A stretch of DNA of 64,000 bases, taken from NCBI RefSeq assembly GCF_021165955.1, contig NZ_CP088952.1:1736001-1800000 (forward strand), in the 5' to 3' direction. The notes below the pieces were generated by a model, which was given only the letters and a program-made list of their open reading frames with translations, was not told where the DNA came from and did no database searches. The number at the start of each line of letters is the position of its first letter. The first letter of the stretch is position 1. The position numbers were made by a program, and so were the translations under genes. This document shows, one piece after another, positions 1 through 8,106 of this stretch. Source of the DNA: Massilia endophytica (GTDB lineage: Bacteria; Pseudomonadota; Gammaproteobacteria; Burkholderiales; Burkholderiaceae_D).

Positions 1-1
1 G

Positions 2-787
2 TTCCGCGCCATCGTCGCCCGGCCCAATGGCCTGGTGCTCGTGACCGGGCCGACGGGTAGCGGCAAGACGACGACGCTGTATTCCGCGCTGGCCGAACTG
101 AACTCGGTGGAGAAGAAGCTCATCACCGTGGAAGACCCGGTCGAATACCGCCTGGCGGGCATCAACCAGGTGCAGGTGAACGACAAGATCGAACTGGATT
201 TCGCCCGCGTGCTGCGCGCCGCGCTGCGTCAAGACCCGGACATTGTGCTCGTTGGCGAGATGCGTGACCAGGAGACCGCGCAGATCGGCCTGCGCGCCGC
301 AATGACCGGCCACCTTGTGCTCTCCACCCTGCACACCAACGACGCAGCGAGCACCCCGCTGCGACTGATGGACATGGGCGTGCCGCGCTACATGGTCGCC
401 AGCTCGCTGCAGGCCGTGCTGGCCCAGCGTCTCGTGCGCGTAATCTGCGAAAGCTGCACCACGCCATACACGCCGACGCCGACCGAGGCCGAGTGGCTCA
501 AGCTGGAACTGAACGACAAGGTCGGCATGGGCCGCTACTTCCACGGCAAGGGCTGCTCGCACTGCAACGGCATGGGCTATCGCGGCCGTACCGGCGCCTA
601 CGAGCTGCTGGAGCTGACCAAGGAGGTGGTGGACGCGGCTAACGACACCAACCCCGCCACCTTCCTGCGCGCGGCGCACGCCCAGATGCAGGGCAACACG
701 CTGCGGCGCCACGCGGTGCAGCTGGTGATCCAGGGCCGCACCACGATCGCGGAAGCCATGCGTATCAGTAACCAGCAGGAAGACTGA
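2..787 (+). CDS. mshE: MSHA pilus assembly ATPase MshE (5' end outside window)
   Basis: Cytoplasmic GspE/PilB-family ATPase that powers MSHA pilus assembly. The frame is open from base 2, so the N-terminal domains lie outside the window and about 261 C-terminal residues are visible. Seen in order: Walker A GPTGSGKT (bases 47-70), Asp box ITVEDPVEY, Walker B region IVLVGEMRD, His box LVLSTLHTND, and two CxxC pairs (CESC, CSHC) that bind zinc in GspE/PilB proteins. The stop overlaps the mshG start (TGATG), so translation is probably coupled. PilB of another pilus is the alternative, but the following MSHA genes favour MshE. Confidence 0.93.
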   Translation, partial: FRAIVARPNGLVLVTGPTGSGKTTTLYSALAELNSVEKKLITVEDPVEYRLAGINQVQVNDKIELDFARVLRAALRQDPDIVLVGEMRDQETAQIGLRAAMTGHLVLSTLHTNDAASTPLRLMDMGVPRYMVASSLQAVLAQRLVRVICESCTTPYTPTPTEAEWLKLELNDKVGMGRYFHGKGCSHCNGMGYRGRTGAYELLELTKEVVDAANDTNPATFLRAAHAQMQGNTLRRHAVQLVIQGRTTIAEAMRISNQQED

Positions 788-2019
788 TGCCTTTCTACGC
801 CTACAAGGGCCGCAATGCGCGCGGCGAGTTGATGCAGGGTGTGCTCGAAGCGGCCGACAGCAGTGCCGCTGCAAACCAGCTGTTCGCCACCGGCATCACG
901 CCGGTCGATATCACGCAGACCCAGAAGAAAGCATCCGACGGCAGCAAGGATACGCTGTGGGAGCGCCTCACCGAAAAGAAGGTCACGTCGATGGACGTGC
1001 AGCTGTTCAGCCGTCAGATGTTTACGTTGCTGAAATCCGGAGTGCCGATCATGAAAGGCTTGGCAGGCTTGCAGGAGTCAGCTATCAGCAAGTCTTTCAG
1101 CAAGGTCCTTAAGGACCTGCGGGAATCTCTGGATTCCGGACGTGAGTTGTCAGCATCGATGCGCCGGCATCCGGATGTGTTCTCGCAGTTTTACCTGTCC
1201 ATGATCCGGGTGGGCGAAATGACAGGGCGCCTTGAAGAGGTATTCGAGCGTCTGTTCGGCCACCTTGAGTTTGAGCGCGATATGAAGGAGCGTGTGAAGA
1301 CCGCGCTTCGATACCCGACGTTCGTCATCATTGCGATGACGGCTGCCATGGTGGTCATTAACATTTTCGTTATCCCGGCATTTCGCAAGGTATTCGATGG
1401 CCTCGGAGTCGAGCTTCCATTGATGACGCGAATTCTTCTAGGCACATCCCAATTCACCGTTACTTACTGGCCTCTGCTGCTTGCAGTGGCAGTCGGCGCC
1501 TTCTTTGCTTTCCAATCGTGGACAAAGACCAAGGCGGGCCAATACAACTGGGACCGGGTCAAGCTGAAGATCCCTATCGCCGGAAAGATCATCCATAAGG
1601 CAACCATGGCGCGTTTCGCACGCAGTTTTGCCCTATCCAGCCGAAGCGGTGTTCCAATCGTTCAGGCCCTGACGGTTGTGTCTCAAACTGTGGACAATGC
1701 CTATCTGTCAGCGCGCGTCGAACAGATGCGCGATGGCGTGGAACGTGGCGAAAGCATTCTTCGCACTGCAACAGCGGCGAGCGTATTCACGCCCATCGTG
1801 CTGCAAATGATCGCCGTTGGTGAGGAAAGTGGTTCGCTGGACGATCTCATGGATGAAATCGCGCAAATGTACGAACGCGAAGTCGATTATGAACTCAAGA
1901 CCCTTTCCGCCCAGATTGAACCTATCCTGATTACCTTCCTTGGAGCAATGGTGCTCGTGCTCGCGTTGGGTATTTTCCTGCCGATCTGGGACCTCGGAAG
2001 AGCTTCGATGAAGCGATGA
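787..2019 (+). CDS. mshG: MSHA inner-membrane platform protein MshG (GspF/PilC family)
   Basis: Polytopic inner-membrane platform protein on which the MshE motor acts. At 410 aa it has the usual GspF length. Two T2SF repeats are visible (about residues 70-195 and 275-395), with hydrophobic segments near 170-190, 220-240 and 375-400; the protein opens with FYAYKGRNARGE, as this family does. It overlaps mshE by one base and the next prepilin gene by ATGA. The first ~230 bases are GC-rich like mshE, but from about base 1020 codon choice becomes clearly less GC-rich and stays so through the following pilin genes. This suggests a recombination boundary inside the gene. Confidence 0.93.
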   Translation: MPFYAYKGRNARGELMQGVLEAADSSAAANQLFATGITPVDITQTQKKASDGSKDTLWERLTEKKVTSMDVQLFSRQMFTLLKSGVPIMKGLAGLQESAISKSFSKVLKDLRESLDSGRELSASMRRHPDVFSQFYLSMIRVGEMTGRLEEVFERLFGHLEFERDMKERVKTALRYPTFVIIAMTAAMVVINIFVIPAFRKVFDGLGVELPLMTRILLGTSQFTVTYWPLLLAVAVGAFFAFQSWTKTKAGQYNWDRVKLKIPIAGKIIHKATMARFARSFALSSRSGVPIVQALTVVSQTVDNAYLSARVEQMRDGVERGESILRTATAASVFTPIVLQMIAVGEESGSLDDLMDEIAQMYEREVDYELKTLSAQIEPILITFLGAMVLVLALGIFLPIWDLGRASMKR

Positions 2020-2525
2020 TTGAGCGCCGCCATATGCGACTGGAAGGATTCAGTCTTCTGGAACTGGTGGTGGTGCTCATTGTGATAGGGATTCTAACGG
2101 CCTTCCTGTTTGATACCTTACGCTTTTACAGGCAGCAGGCCGAAGATCTCATCATGAAAACGACTATTACAAACATCCGGACTGGCTTGAGAATGCGCGC
2201 GGCAGAGCTGACCAATCGACACGACACCGCGGGTTTCATGAACTTGGAGCAGACCAATCCGATCGAATTTCTGGAGAAACCGCCAGCAAACTATCTCGGC
2301 GAATTTGCGGCTGCTGATGTAGATAAATTGCCAAAAGGACATTGGTATTTCAGGAAAGGTGACCAGCAGCTCGTTTATTTGTTAAATTCTGGAAATTCTG
2401 TTGCAATTGAAGGACAGAAATCCTTGAATTTCAAGGTAAAATCACGCTGTCTACCGAAGAATCCCGCCGGAATCTCTGGTAGCTCTGTGGAATGTAGAGC
2501 TGTCTTTGAGCAAGTGGGCAAGTAA
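2016..2525 (+). CDS. Type IV prepilin-like protein, MshB/MshF position
   Basis: Minor pilin-like protein encoded just before the major pilin. The class III signal is visible: a short basic leader ending in Gly, then FSLLELVVVLIVIG with Glu at +5. The first ATG (2016) overlaps the mshG stop as ATGA; an in-frame ATG at 2034 gives a leader of only five residues (MRLEG) and is the alternative start. Two Cys near the C-terminus could form the pilin D-loop disulphide. The gene is unusually AT-rich: I count 22 G+C in the 60 bases 2341-2400. Position fits mshB of Vibrio, but the body is too divergent to assign the symbol safely. Confidence 0.85.
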   Translation: MIERRHMRLEGFSLLELVVVLIVIGILTAFLFDTLRFYRQQAEDLIMKTTITNIRTGLRMRAAELTNRHDTAGFMNLEQTNPIEFLEKPPANYLGEFAAADVDKLPKGHWYFRKGDQQLVYLLNSGNSVAIEGQKSLNFKVKSRCLPKNPAGISGSSVECRAVFEQVGK

Positions 2526-2555
2526 GAGTTTTTAAGCATAGATATTGGAGAACTT

Positions 2556-3074
2556 ATGAAACAGCAATTCAAAAAATCGGCTCAGGCGGGCTTCACGCTG
2601 ATCGAACTGATCGTCGTGATCGTAATTCTGGGTATTCTTGCGGCTACCGCTCTGCCAAAATTCCTGGACCTGGGTGGGGATGCGCGCGTTGCCTCCTTGA
2701 ACGCTGCAGTAGGCTCGCTCAAATCTTCCGGCTCCATGGCGCATGGCGCCTGGCTGATGAAGGGTAAGCCAGCATCGGTTGACCTCGAAGGTGTGTCGGT
2801 CGACATGCATGCGACTGCTGGCTACCCGCTGCAAGCTGATTACACTGACTGGGTTAAGGCTGCTGGTCTTTCCGATAGCGATTACACGATCGTTGCGCCC
2901 GGCACGGCCGCTGTTACCACTGGCCCTACCCGCAACCCGGCGCCCGGTGCTAACGGGTTTGCAGTCGTTCCTAAGAGCGCTGCTGCGCACGGTGACACTT
3001 GCTTCGTTACTGTAACGATGACCGCCGGCAGCGAGCCGACCTATTCCGCGCTGCCCGACCCGGACGATTGCTGA
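2556..3074 (+). CDS. mshA: MSHA major pilin MshA
   Basis: Major structural subunit of the MSHA pilus. A 12-residue leader ending in Gly is followed by FTLIELIVVIVILGILAATA, with the prepilin-peptidase site G|F and Glu at +5. The remaining globular part ends in a Cys-bounded loop (HGDTC to the terminal Cys), as expected of a type IV pilin. It starts 30 bases after the previous gene with GGAGA upstream and is followed at once by a strong intrinsic terminator, so it is last in the mshE-G-prepilin-A operon. Length (172 aa) and position match MshA. Confidence 0.93.
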   Translation: MKQQFKKSAQAGFTLIELIVVIVILGILAATALPKFLDLGGDARVASLNAAVGSLKSSGSMAHGAWLMKGKPASVDLEGVSVDMHATAGYPLQADYTDWVKAAGLSDSDYTIVAPGTAAVTTGPTRNPAPGANGFAVVPKSAAAHGDTCFVTVTMTAGSEPTYSALPDPDDC

Positions 3075-3095
3075 TAAGAGCGTGGTAAAACAGAG

Positions 3096-3124
3096 AGCGC
3101 CGTCGTTGACGGCGCTTTTTTTTT
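3096..3124 (+). terminator. Rho-independent terminator after mshA
   Basis: A perfect 9-bp stem (AGCGCCGTC / GACGGCGCT) with a GTT loop is followed by a run of T, 22 bases after the mshA stop. It separates the plus-strand pilin operon from the converging mshP end. Confidence 0.93.
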
Positions 3125-3129
3125 GCGGA

Positions 3130-3600
3130 TTAGCAAGCCGAGACGGCTGGAACGGTACCAGATACGCAGGCAGTGGCGACCCGGCGGCGTTCGACATAAT
3201 CTTTGGTCGCCGCTCTCGCGTTATCTGGGCAGTTGTTTGAGTTGCAGGCTAGCGCGCTGAAGGAATACAACGTCTTTGTACGCGGCGTGCCCGGGGCGCT
3301 TTCTCCCTCGTTGAAAGGGATTGGCGCGCAAGTGACCGCCACCCAATAGCCGGATGTCGTGCTCAAGTCCAAGGTTTGGTTCCCACAAGCTCCCGCTGTG
3401 AGGGCCCGATGCAGAGCCCATTGGATTCCGGCCCCCGCAGCTTGGTAGGCGCGGGCAGATTCGAGATCGAGCGAGCTTGTCGTTTGCTGGGTGGTGCTGA
3501 GGCGGATCAGACCGGCCGCGAGGCTTGCGAGTACAACCAGCAATATGATGGCAGCGATATACCCGAAGCCTTGCTGCGTGCGCGTTCTTTGAAAACTCAT
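3130..3600 (-). CDS. mshP: MSHA biogenesis minor pilin-like protein MshP
   Basis: Predicted PilX/GspK-type minor pilin, last gene of the leftward mshQ-C-D-O-P operon. The N-terminus has a leader ending QQG|FGYIA and then a long hydrophobic helix (residues about 13-34), but +5 is Ala and not Glu. Loss of Glu5 is known for GspK-like tip subunits. Several Cys are present in the globular part. It overlaps mshO by ATGA. It converges on mshA with the terminator between them. Confidence 0.85.
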   Translation of the reverse strand: MSFQRTRTQQGFGYIAAIILLVVLASLAAGLIRLSTTQQTTSSLDLESARAYQAAGAGIQWALHRALTAGACGNQTLDLSTTSGYWVAVTCAPIPFNEGESAPGTPRTKTLYSFSALACNSNNCPDNARAATKDYVERRRVATACVSGTVPAVSAC

Positions 3601-4457
3601 GGCAGATTGTCCGTGTGTGCGCCGAAGACCAGGTCGACAGATTCGTTATTCACTGTGAGCCGGAGTTTCAACTCAACGTATCCTGCCCCCTGGATTGCTC
3701 CTGGGTTAGGGTTAAGCGTAAAAGTACATTGAGACAGTCCTGTCGCGACCACAGGAGTTGCAGCGTTCGCCGCGGGGCAGGCGACCGGCGTGGCGGCATT
3801 GAACCCATACTGGGAGAACCGGTATAGGACTCCGGTGCCATTGCCTTTTGCGTCCACGCCCAGATTGGAGCAGGAATAAAATACAGCTTGCTGGCTGTTT
3901 GGCACGACGACAAAGCGGCTGCTGTCATAACCGATCGGAAACTGCATGGCGGTTGCCAGCGTAATGCGATGCTGCCCTAACGCGGGTGTTGCGGCTGGCG
4001 GAGCTGTGACAGAGGCGATGGCCGCGCGGTTGACCCCAGCATAAACGTCATTGGTGTTCTGGTTCGCGACCACAATCCAGTCTCCCGCCGAGGGTACGGT
4101 CGTCAAAGGGCTGATCACGTCAAAGCTCGTGGTGGCGGCAGAAGTATCGACGGGGGCGCTCTGGGTACTCGTAGTATCCGCATCGGAACGATAGCGGCCA
4201 CCGGTTGAAGTGGGAATTGTTTCGAAGCAACTGGTGTTTGGCGCGCGGAACGAATTTGGCACGGCCAGGCGTATGTCGCGCAGCATCGTGCGCATTGCTG
4301 TGTCGGCGAGATCGGTCAGTTCGGCGCGATTGACCACGGCGACATAACTTCCGATCGCGGGACGCAAGAATATGACGAGCCCAGCCGCGAGAGCGCCGGT
4401 GACGACCATCACCACAATCAATTCGATCAGCGTAAAGCCATCATTGCGTGCATTCAT
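3597..4457 (-). CDS. mshO: MSHA biogenesis minor pilin MshO
   Basis: GspJ/PilW-like minor pilin of the MSHA tip complex. I chose the ATG at 4457 because it overlaps the mshD stop as ATGA and gives a seven-residue leader NARNDG before FTLIELIVVMVVTGALAAG (Glu at +5). An upstream in-frame start at 4487 would add ten residues inside mshD and is less likely. The product is 286 aa. The rest is a Ser/Thr/Ala-rich beta-type domain with paired Cys. It sits between mshD and mshP with overlapping ends. Confidence 0.88.
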   Translation of the reverse strand: MNARNDGFTLIELIVVMVVTGALAAGLVIFLRPAIGSYVAVVNRAELTDLADTAMRTMLRDIRLAVPNSFRAPNTSCFETIPTSTGGRYRSDADTTSTQSAPVDTSAATTSFDVISPLTTVPSAGDWIVVANQNTNDVYAGVNRAAIASVTAPPAATPALGQHRITLATAMQFPIGYDSSRFVVVPNSQQAVFYSCSNLGVDAKGNGTGVLYRFSQYGFNAATPVACPAANAATPVVATGLSQCTFTLNPNPGAIQGAGYVELKLRLTVNNESVDLVFGAHTDNLP

Positions 4458-4924
4458 GGAATCAGTTGTGCGTAGTTGGTCCGCCATCCGGCGAGGCTGA
4501 CGCTGGAGCCTCCCGAGCTGACCGTAACAGTTATGCTGAGGAGATCGGCCGCGGGTATGCTTGGGAAGGATGTAGAAGCGCCACTGACCACGGTCACGGC
4601 CACTGCGTAATTCGCGAGTCGAACATTCCCATTGATATCGCAGGCATTGGCGCTGCTGTACCCGTTGTAGTCGCGTACGTCGTTATAGGTGTCCCTTGCG
4701 CAACCGACTGGAGCGGTGTTTGCACTGACCGCGAATGGCATGCGCTGAATTTCTTCCATCATGCCTTCCGCAACAGCCACCATCTGCTTCTGGATCACGG
4801 GATTCGCACTATTGCGGGTAGTGGTGTTATAGACCACCAGGATCCCGCCGATTCCGACGCTCAGGATTGTGATGGCAATGATCAGCTCGACGAGCGTCGT
4901 GCCTTTCTGCGGCTTAATCCACAT
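4454..4924 (-). CDS. mshD: MSHA biogenesis minor pilin MshD
   Basis: GspI/PilV-like minor pilin. The leader ends KPQKG and is followed by TTLVELIIAITILSVGIGGI, with Glu at +5, the usual amphipathic N-helix. Two Cys flank the central loop (VGCARD, SANACD). It is 156 aa, typical of MshD. It overlaps mshC by 11 bases and mshO by ATGA, so the four genes are surely one translation-coupled unit. Confidence 0.88.
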   Translation of the reverse strand: MWIKPQKGTTLVELIIAITILSVGIGGILVVYNTTTRNSANPVIQKQMVAVAEGMMEEIQRMPFAVSANTAPVGCARDTYNDVRDYNGYSSANACDINGNVRLANYAVAVTVVSGASTSFPSIPAADLLSITVTVSSGGSSVSLAGWRTNYAQLIP

Positions 4925-5378
4925 GGCCAGTCGCTCCGTCGATTCTTACCGAATTCGCGCCGGTAATCGCGATCGAGCCGGAAGCAGCTATGGTGCCGGC
5001 CGGGTCAGTCGTGATCCGGCCTGTCGGCTGAAAGTAAAGGGTCCCGAGCAGTGCGCCGCTGGCGGTAATGGCAACATCCTGGCTGGCATAGGGCTTTCCG
5101 TCTGGGCTGGCTAGCGATGTATCACAAGCCAAGGCCGGGTTGGCGCTGGCGATATTGAGGCTGATATTCGATGCGCCCACCGTAGCGCAGACGAGGCGCC
5201 GATGGCTACTTGCGACTTTCTGGGCGTACCGTAGCGCACTTTGCACATCAGTGTGGAACGATCGGCTGGACATGTCTGTATTGCCGACCAGACGAGGCAC
5301 AGCCACCACTGCAAGGACGCCGATGATGACCATGACAGTAATCAGCTCAGTCATGGTGAAGCCGTGCTGGCCCCTCAA
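4914..5378 (-). CDS. mshC: MSHA biogenesis minor pilin MshC (GspH-like)
   Basis: GspH/FimT-like minor pilin. The leader MRGQHG is followed by FTMTELITVMVIIGVLAVVA (Glu at +5), and the globular domain has the GspH-type RYAQKVASSHRR segment after the helix. It overlaps mshQ upstream by four bases and mshD downstream by 11. The order here is Q-C-D-O-P, whereas in Vibrio mshQ follows mshP; mshQ has moved to the front of this operon. Confidence 0.87.
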   Translation of the reverse strand: MRGQHGFTMTELITVMVIIGVLAVVAVPRLVGNTDMSSRSFHTDVQSALRYAQKVASSHRRLVCATVGASNISLNIASANPALACDTSLASPDGKPYASQDVAITASGALLGTLYFQPTGRITTDPAGTIAASGSIAITGANSVRIDGATGHVD

Positions 5379-7912
5379 TTGAACACCTCACGGAAATGGA
5401 TCGTCGCACGACTTTCCGGGGTTGAGAGGCCAAAGCTGGCGCGCGCGGAAGGGTCGCGGTCGTACGTTGCCGCGCAGCTGCCGTTGCGTGAACGCAGCCA
5501 GATACGCGAGGCGCCTGTAGATGAGGGGTGACTGGACAGGCACGAGAGGTCGGTGCTCGTATCGCCGAGATTGATCGCTACATCGACCGAGCCGCGGCCG
5601 CTCGTGGGTTTTTGCAGCGTGAGGGTGCCTTGTCCATTGACAAGCGTTATGGGACTGCCCGTCGGAACCACGCCGGAGGGGCCGCTGGGTGTCAGAGCAA
5701 TGGCCGTCAGTGGGACATCCGTTGTACTGTCATCGGCATTCAGCAGCCAGCTCTGGCCAGTCCAATACTCCGCCTGTACCTTCATCTGAAGATTGAGGCT
5801 CGCGCTGCCGAACGCATTGCTCAGCCGCAGCCGCCCGCGGCGGACGGTGATCCCCACGTCGCTGCCTGTGTTGCCGCTGTTAACGGCGTGCTGACCCGTT
5901 GCGCGGACCCGTATTGCCATCGGCGCCGTCAGATCGTTAACGAACTTGAACTTGGGCTGGACGGTGGCTACGCCGTCGGCAAACGTGGCCACTGGCACGT
6001 CGCCCGGCGCCACGGTGAGCGTCGTGCCTGGGACCACCGTGGATGGAACCGCTGTGGTCCATGCAGCGAGTGTCACATTGCCGGTCTCGCCCTTGGGATA
6101 ATTCTTTGTAAGCCCGCCGCCGGCCTCCTTCGCCATGATTATGATATCCGTTACCGGCTGGTCGGAATACCAGTAGGGGCGGGTTTGGGTGATCTGGACA
6201 TCGAAATGATGAGGCAGCGAGCGCAGATGGCAACCGGTGCTGGTGCCGGTTGCACCCAGATTGCTGCCCAGGTAGCCTGGATTGAGCGCGCCGCCCGGCA
6301 GGTCGACCTTTACATTCGCCGTGCCGGTCTCAGCCCAGAGCACGCCGGTCGTGCCCACGCCGTTGCTGTAGCTGATGGGATTTCCCGTCGACGTGCCGTC
6401 CACGCCGCCGTCTACCGTGGCGGGCGTGCAGCGGACGGGGGAGAGATTCACAGTCGGCGGGGTGGCTTCCTTGCCAAAGGCAGGCGTCACATTTCCGGCC
6501 GCGTTCCTTGCCGTAAACTGGAACGCGAAGGGACTGCCAGCCGCCACCGTTGTTGCGGATGTGTTGACAGTGAAGCTGGCCGGAGCGGCAACGAAGCTGT
6601 CGTCGCCGGTGATCCCCGTCTGTACGTCGGTGGCGGCCACCGTCACCTGGCCCACGTCCGCATACGCGAACGTGGCGGTGGCCGTGCCGGTACCGTCGAA
6701 GGTGAGAGCCAGCGTCCGGCCTGTGGCATCGCATTTTGCACTGGTGCTGCTCATCGATGCGCCGTTAACCGTCGGCGCAAGCGTTGTGTTGGTTACCGCC
6801 GGGTTGTTGTACGAGCAGGCGAACTTGATGTTGCGCGCTCCGGTGAATCCTGGCACGCAGGTTTGGGTATTGCTGCCCTTTTTCAGCGCCTGGATCGTAA
6901 CAGATTGGGCTTGGGCAGAGGTGTGGTTGGGGATGTTGAAGCGCAGGTCGGAGTCGGCGTAGGTGTGGCTGCAGTTCGCCGCTGCACCGTTCCAGCACGT
7001 CATGGCATTGCTCGCGGTGACCGTGAGTCCGTTGACCCCAAAGGTGACGTCCTGCGGTGTGCTGACAGGAACAGACACCGTAACCGAGCTCGACCCACTG
7101 GGGATAGTGAAGGGCACCGTGGCAATTGTCGATCCATTTCCCGCTACAGCAATAACATTGCCTCCGACCCCAACCGTGCTTGCGGTACAGGTGCCATTGC
7201 TGTCCGTGCCATTACAAGCGTTGACCGTCACGGCTGACGGGGTACAGGTCAGCCCGCTGCCCGTATGGTTGAGCCGTATGTGGTGCAGGCTGGCGACCGG
7301 CGGCTGGCAGGTGTAGTTGGTGCTGCTGTAGGTACAGTTACCTTCGATCGTGGTACTGCCGCCGACGTTCAGGTTGCCCCCGGCGTGCACATCGCCCTCG
7401 ATGACTCCGCCATTTCCGATGGCGATATCGCCCCCTGCGCTGATGTTCCCGGTAATGGTCGCATTCTGGTCGATACTGATGCTGCCGGCCGCATATACAT
7501 TGCCGACCAGGGTTGCGTCCTTGGCCATGGAAATGCTGCCCCCTGCGTTCAGGTTCATGTGGACGTTGAAGGCCTTCTGAATCGCCGCGCTGCCGGATAC
7601 ATTCACATTCAGTGCGTATCCGTTATTCGTCGTCCACAGTTCCTTACCTGCCGAGAAGCTCCCGGAAATATTGATCGTCACATCCTGCGTCAGAACCAGG
7701 ACGCTCTCCTTACCGAGGCTGATGCTGGGGCAGTTATAGGTTTTTGGCGTGGCCGAGGCGGTGCAATAGAAGGGGGCGCCTGCCAGCTCCGCAGGAATGT
7801 TGTAGTAGTCCGCCCCTGCGGGAGGCGACTGGGCAAGAGCGGCGGAGACTGTCCCCAACAGTGCTATGAAGGCCGCACTGCGGAGAGTGCGGAAGAGAGC
7901 AAGCAGTTTCAT
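5375..7912 (-). CDS. mshQ: MshQ-like secreted pilus accessory protein (DUF6701 type)
   Basis: Large exported protein (845 aa) that opens the leftward pilin operon. A Sec signal peptide (residues 1-27, ending SAALAQ) is visible. Residues about 70-195 form short repeats of the pattern GxISxGGxIxI, resembling the bactofilin/polymer-forming beta-helix. The middle resembles Ig-like/invasin repeats (GTGTATATFAYADVGQVTV). The C-terminus, starting near RLRLSNAFGSASLNL, fits the DUF6701 region of MshQ proteins. It has no pilin leader, so it probably acts outside the cell or at the pilus tip. The role of MshQ is poorly known; tip adhesin or assembly factor is inference. Confidence 0.85.
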   Translation of the reverse strand: MKLLALFRTLRSAAFIALLGTVSAALAQSPPAGADYYNIPAELAGAPFYCTASATPKTYNCPSISLGKESVLVLTQDVTINISGSFSAGKELWTTNNGYALNVNVSGSAAIQKAFNVHMNLNAGGSISMAKDATLVGNVYAAGSISIDQNATITGNISAGGDIAIGNGGVIEGDVHAGGNLNVGGSTTIEGNCTYSSTNYTCQPPVASLHHIRLNHTGSGLTCTPSAVTVNACNGTDSNGTCTASTVGVGGNVIAVAGNGSTIATVPFTIPSGSSSVTVSVPVSTPQDVTFGVNGLTVTASNAMTCWNGAAANCSHTYADSDLRFNIPNHTSAQAQSVTIQALKKGSNTQTCVPGFTGARNIKFACSYNNPAVTNTTLAPTVNGASMSSTSAKCDATGRTLALTFDGTGTATATFAYADVGQVTVAATDVQTGITGDDSFVAAPASFTVNTSATTVAAGSPFAFQFTARNAAGNVTPAFGKEATPPTVNLSPVRCTPATVDGGVDGTSTGNPISYSNGVGTTGVLWAETGTANVKVDLPGGALNPGYLGSNLGATGTSTGCHLRSLPHHFDVQITQTRPYWYSDQPVTDIIIMAKEAGGGLTKNYPKGETGNVTLAAWTTAVPSTVVPGTTLTVAPGDVPVATFADGVATVQPKFKFVNDLTAPMAIRVRATGQHAVNSGNTGSDVGITVRRGRLRLSNAFGSASLNLQMKVQAEYWTGQSWLLNADDSTTDVPLTAIALTPSGPSGVVPTGSPITLVNGQGTLTLQKPTSGRGSVDVAINLGDTSTDLSCLSSHPSSTGASRIWLRSRNGSCAATYDRDPSARASFGLSTPESRATIHFREVFN

Positions 7913-7924
7913 GACCCATCAAAT

Positions 7925-7943
7925 CATGTTGCACAGTAACATG
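7925..7943. repeat. Inverted repeat upstream of mshQ
   Basis: Perfect 6-bp arms CATGTT / AACATG around a 7-base centre lie 13 bases before the mshQ start. It is a candidate operator between the divergent mshQ and mshI operons; no regulator can be named. Confidence 0.4.
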
Positions 7944-7980
7944 TCAAGCGGGCGCCATTCTAACGACTATTGCCAGATGA

Positions 7981-7996
7981 TTAAAGGCAACTTTAA
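7981..7996. repeat. Inverted repeat in the mshQ/mshI divergent region
   Basis: Perfect 6-bp arms TTAAAG / CTTTAA around GCAA. It lies in the AT-rich 194-base region between the divergent operons, where promoters for both must be. Regulatory role is inference. Confidence 0.35.
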
Positions 7997-8050
7997 TCGA
8001 TTGCCTGTGTCTTTTTGTCTATGGCAATACAAAAACTCAGCAAATCCTAA

Positions 8051-8056
8051 TATAAT
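8051..8056 (+). promoter_or_regulatory. -10 element of the mshI-N operon promoter
   Basis: A perfect TATAAT lies 50 bases before the mshI start in the AT-rich divergent region. The matching -35 (about 8028) is poor, so an activator may be needed. Confidence 0.5.
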
Positions 8057-8106
8057 CAAGCAGCTACAGCGTATAGTTCAGGTATTGCCATCTCACTAGC
8101 GAATGC

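Noticed and set aside
5528..7237. 569-codon open frame antisense to mshQ
   Set aside because: Arg/Ala/Gly-rich shadow with no family features; mshQ on the other strand has a signal peptide and repeats.
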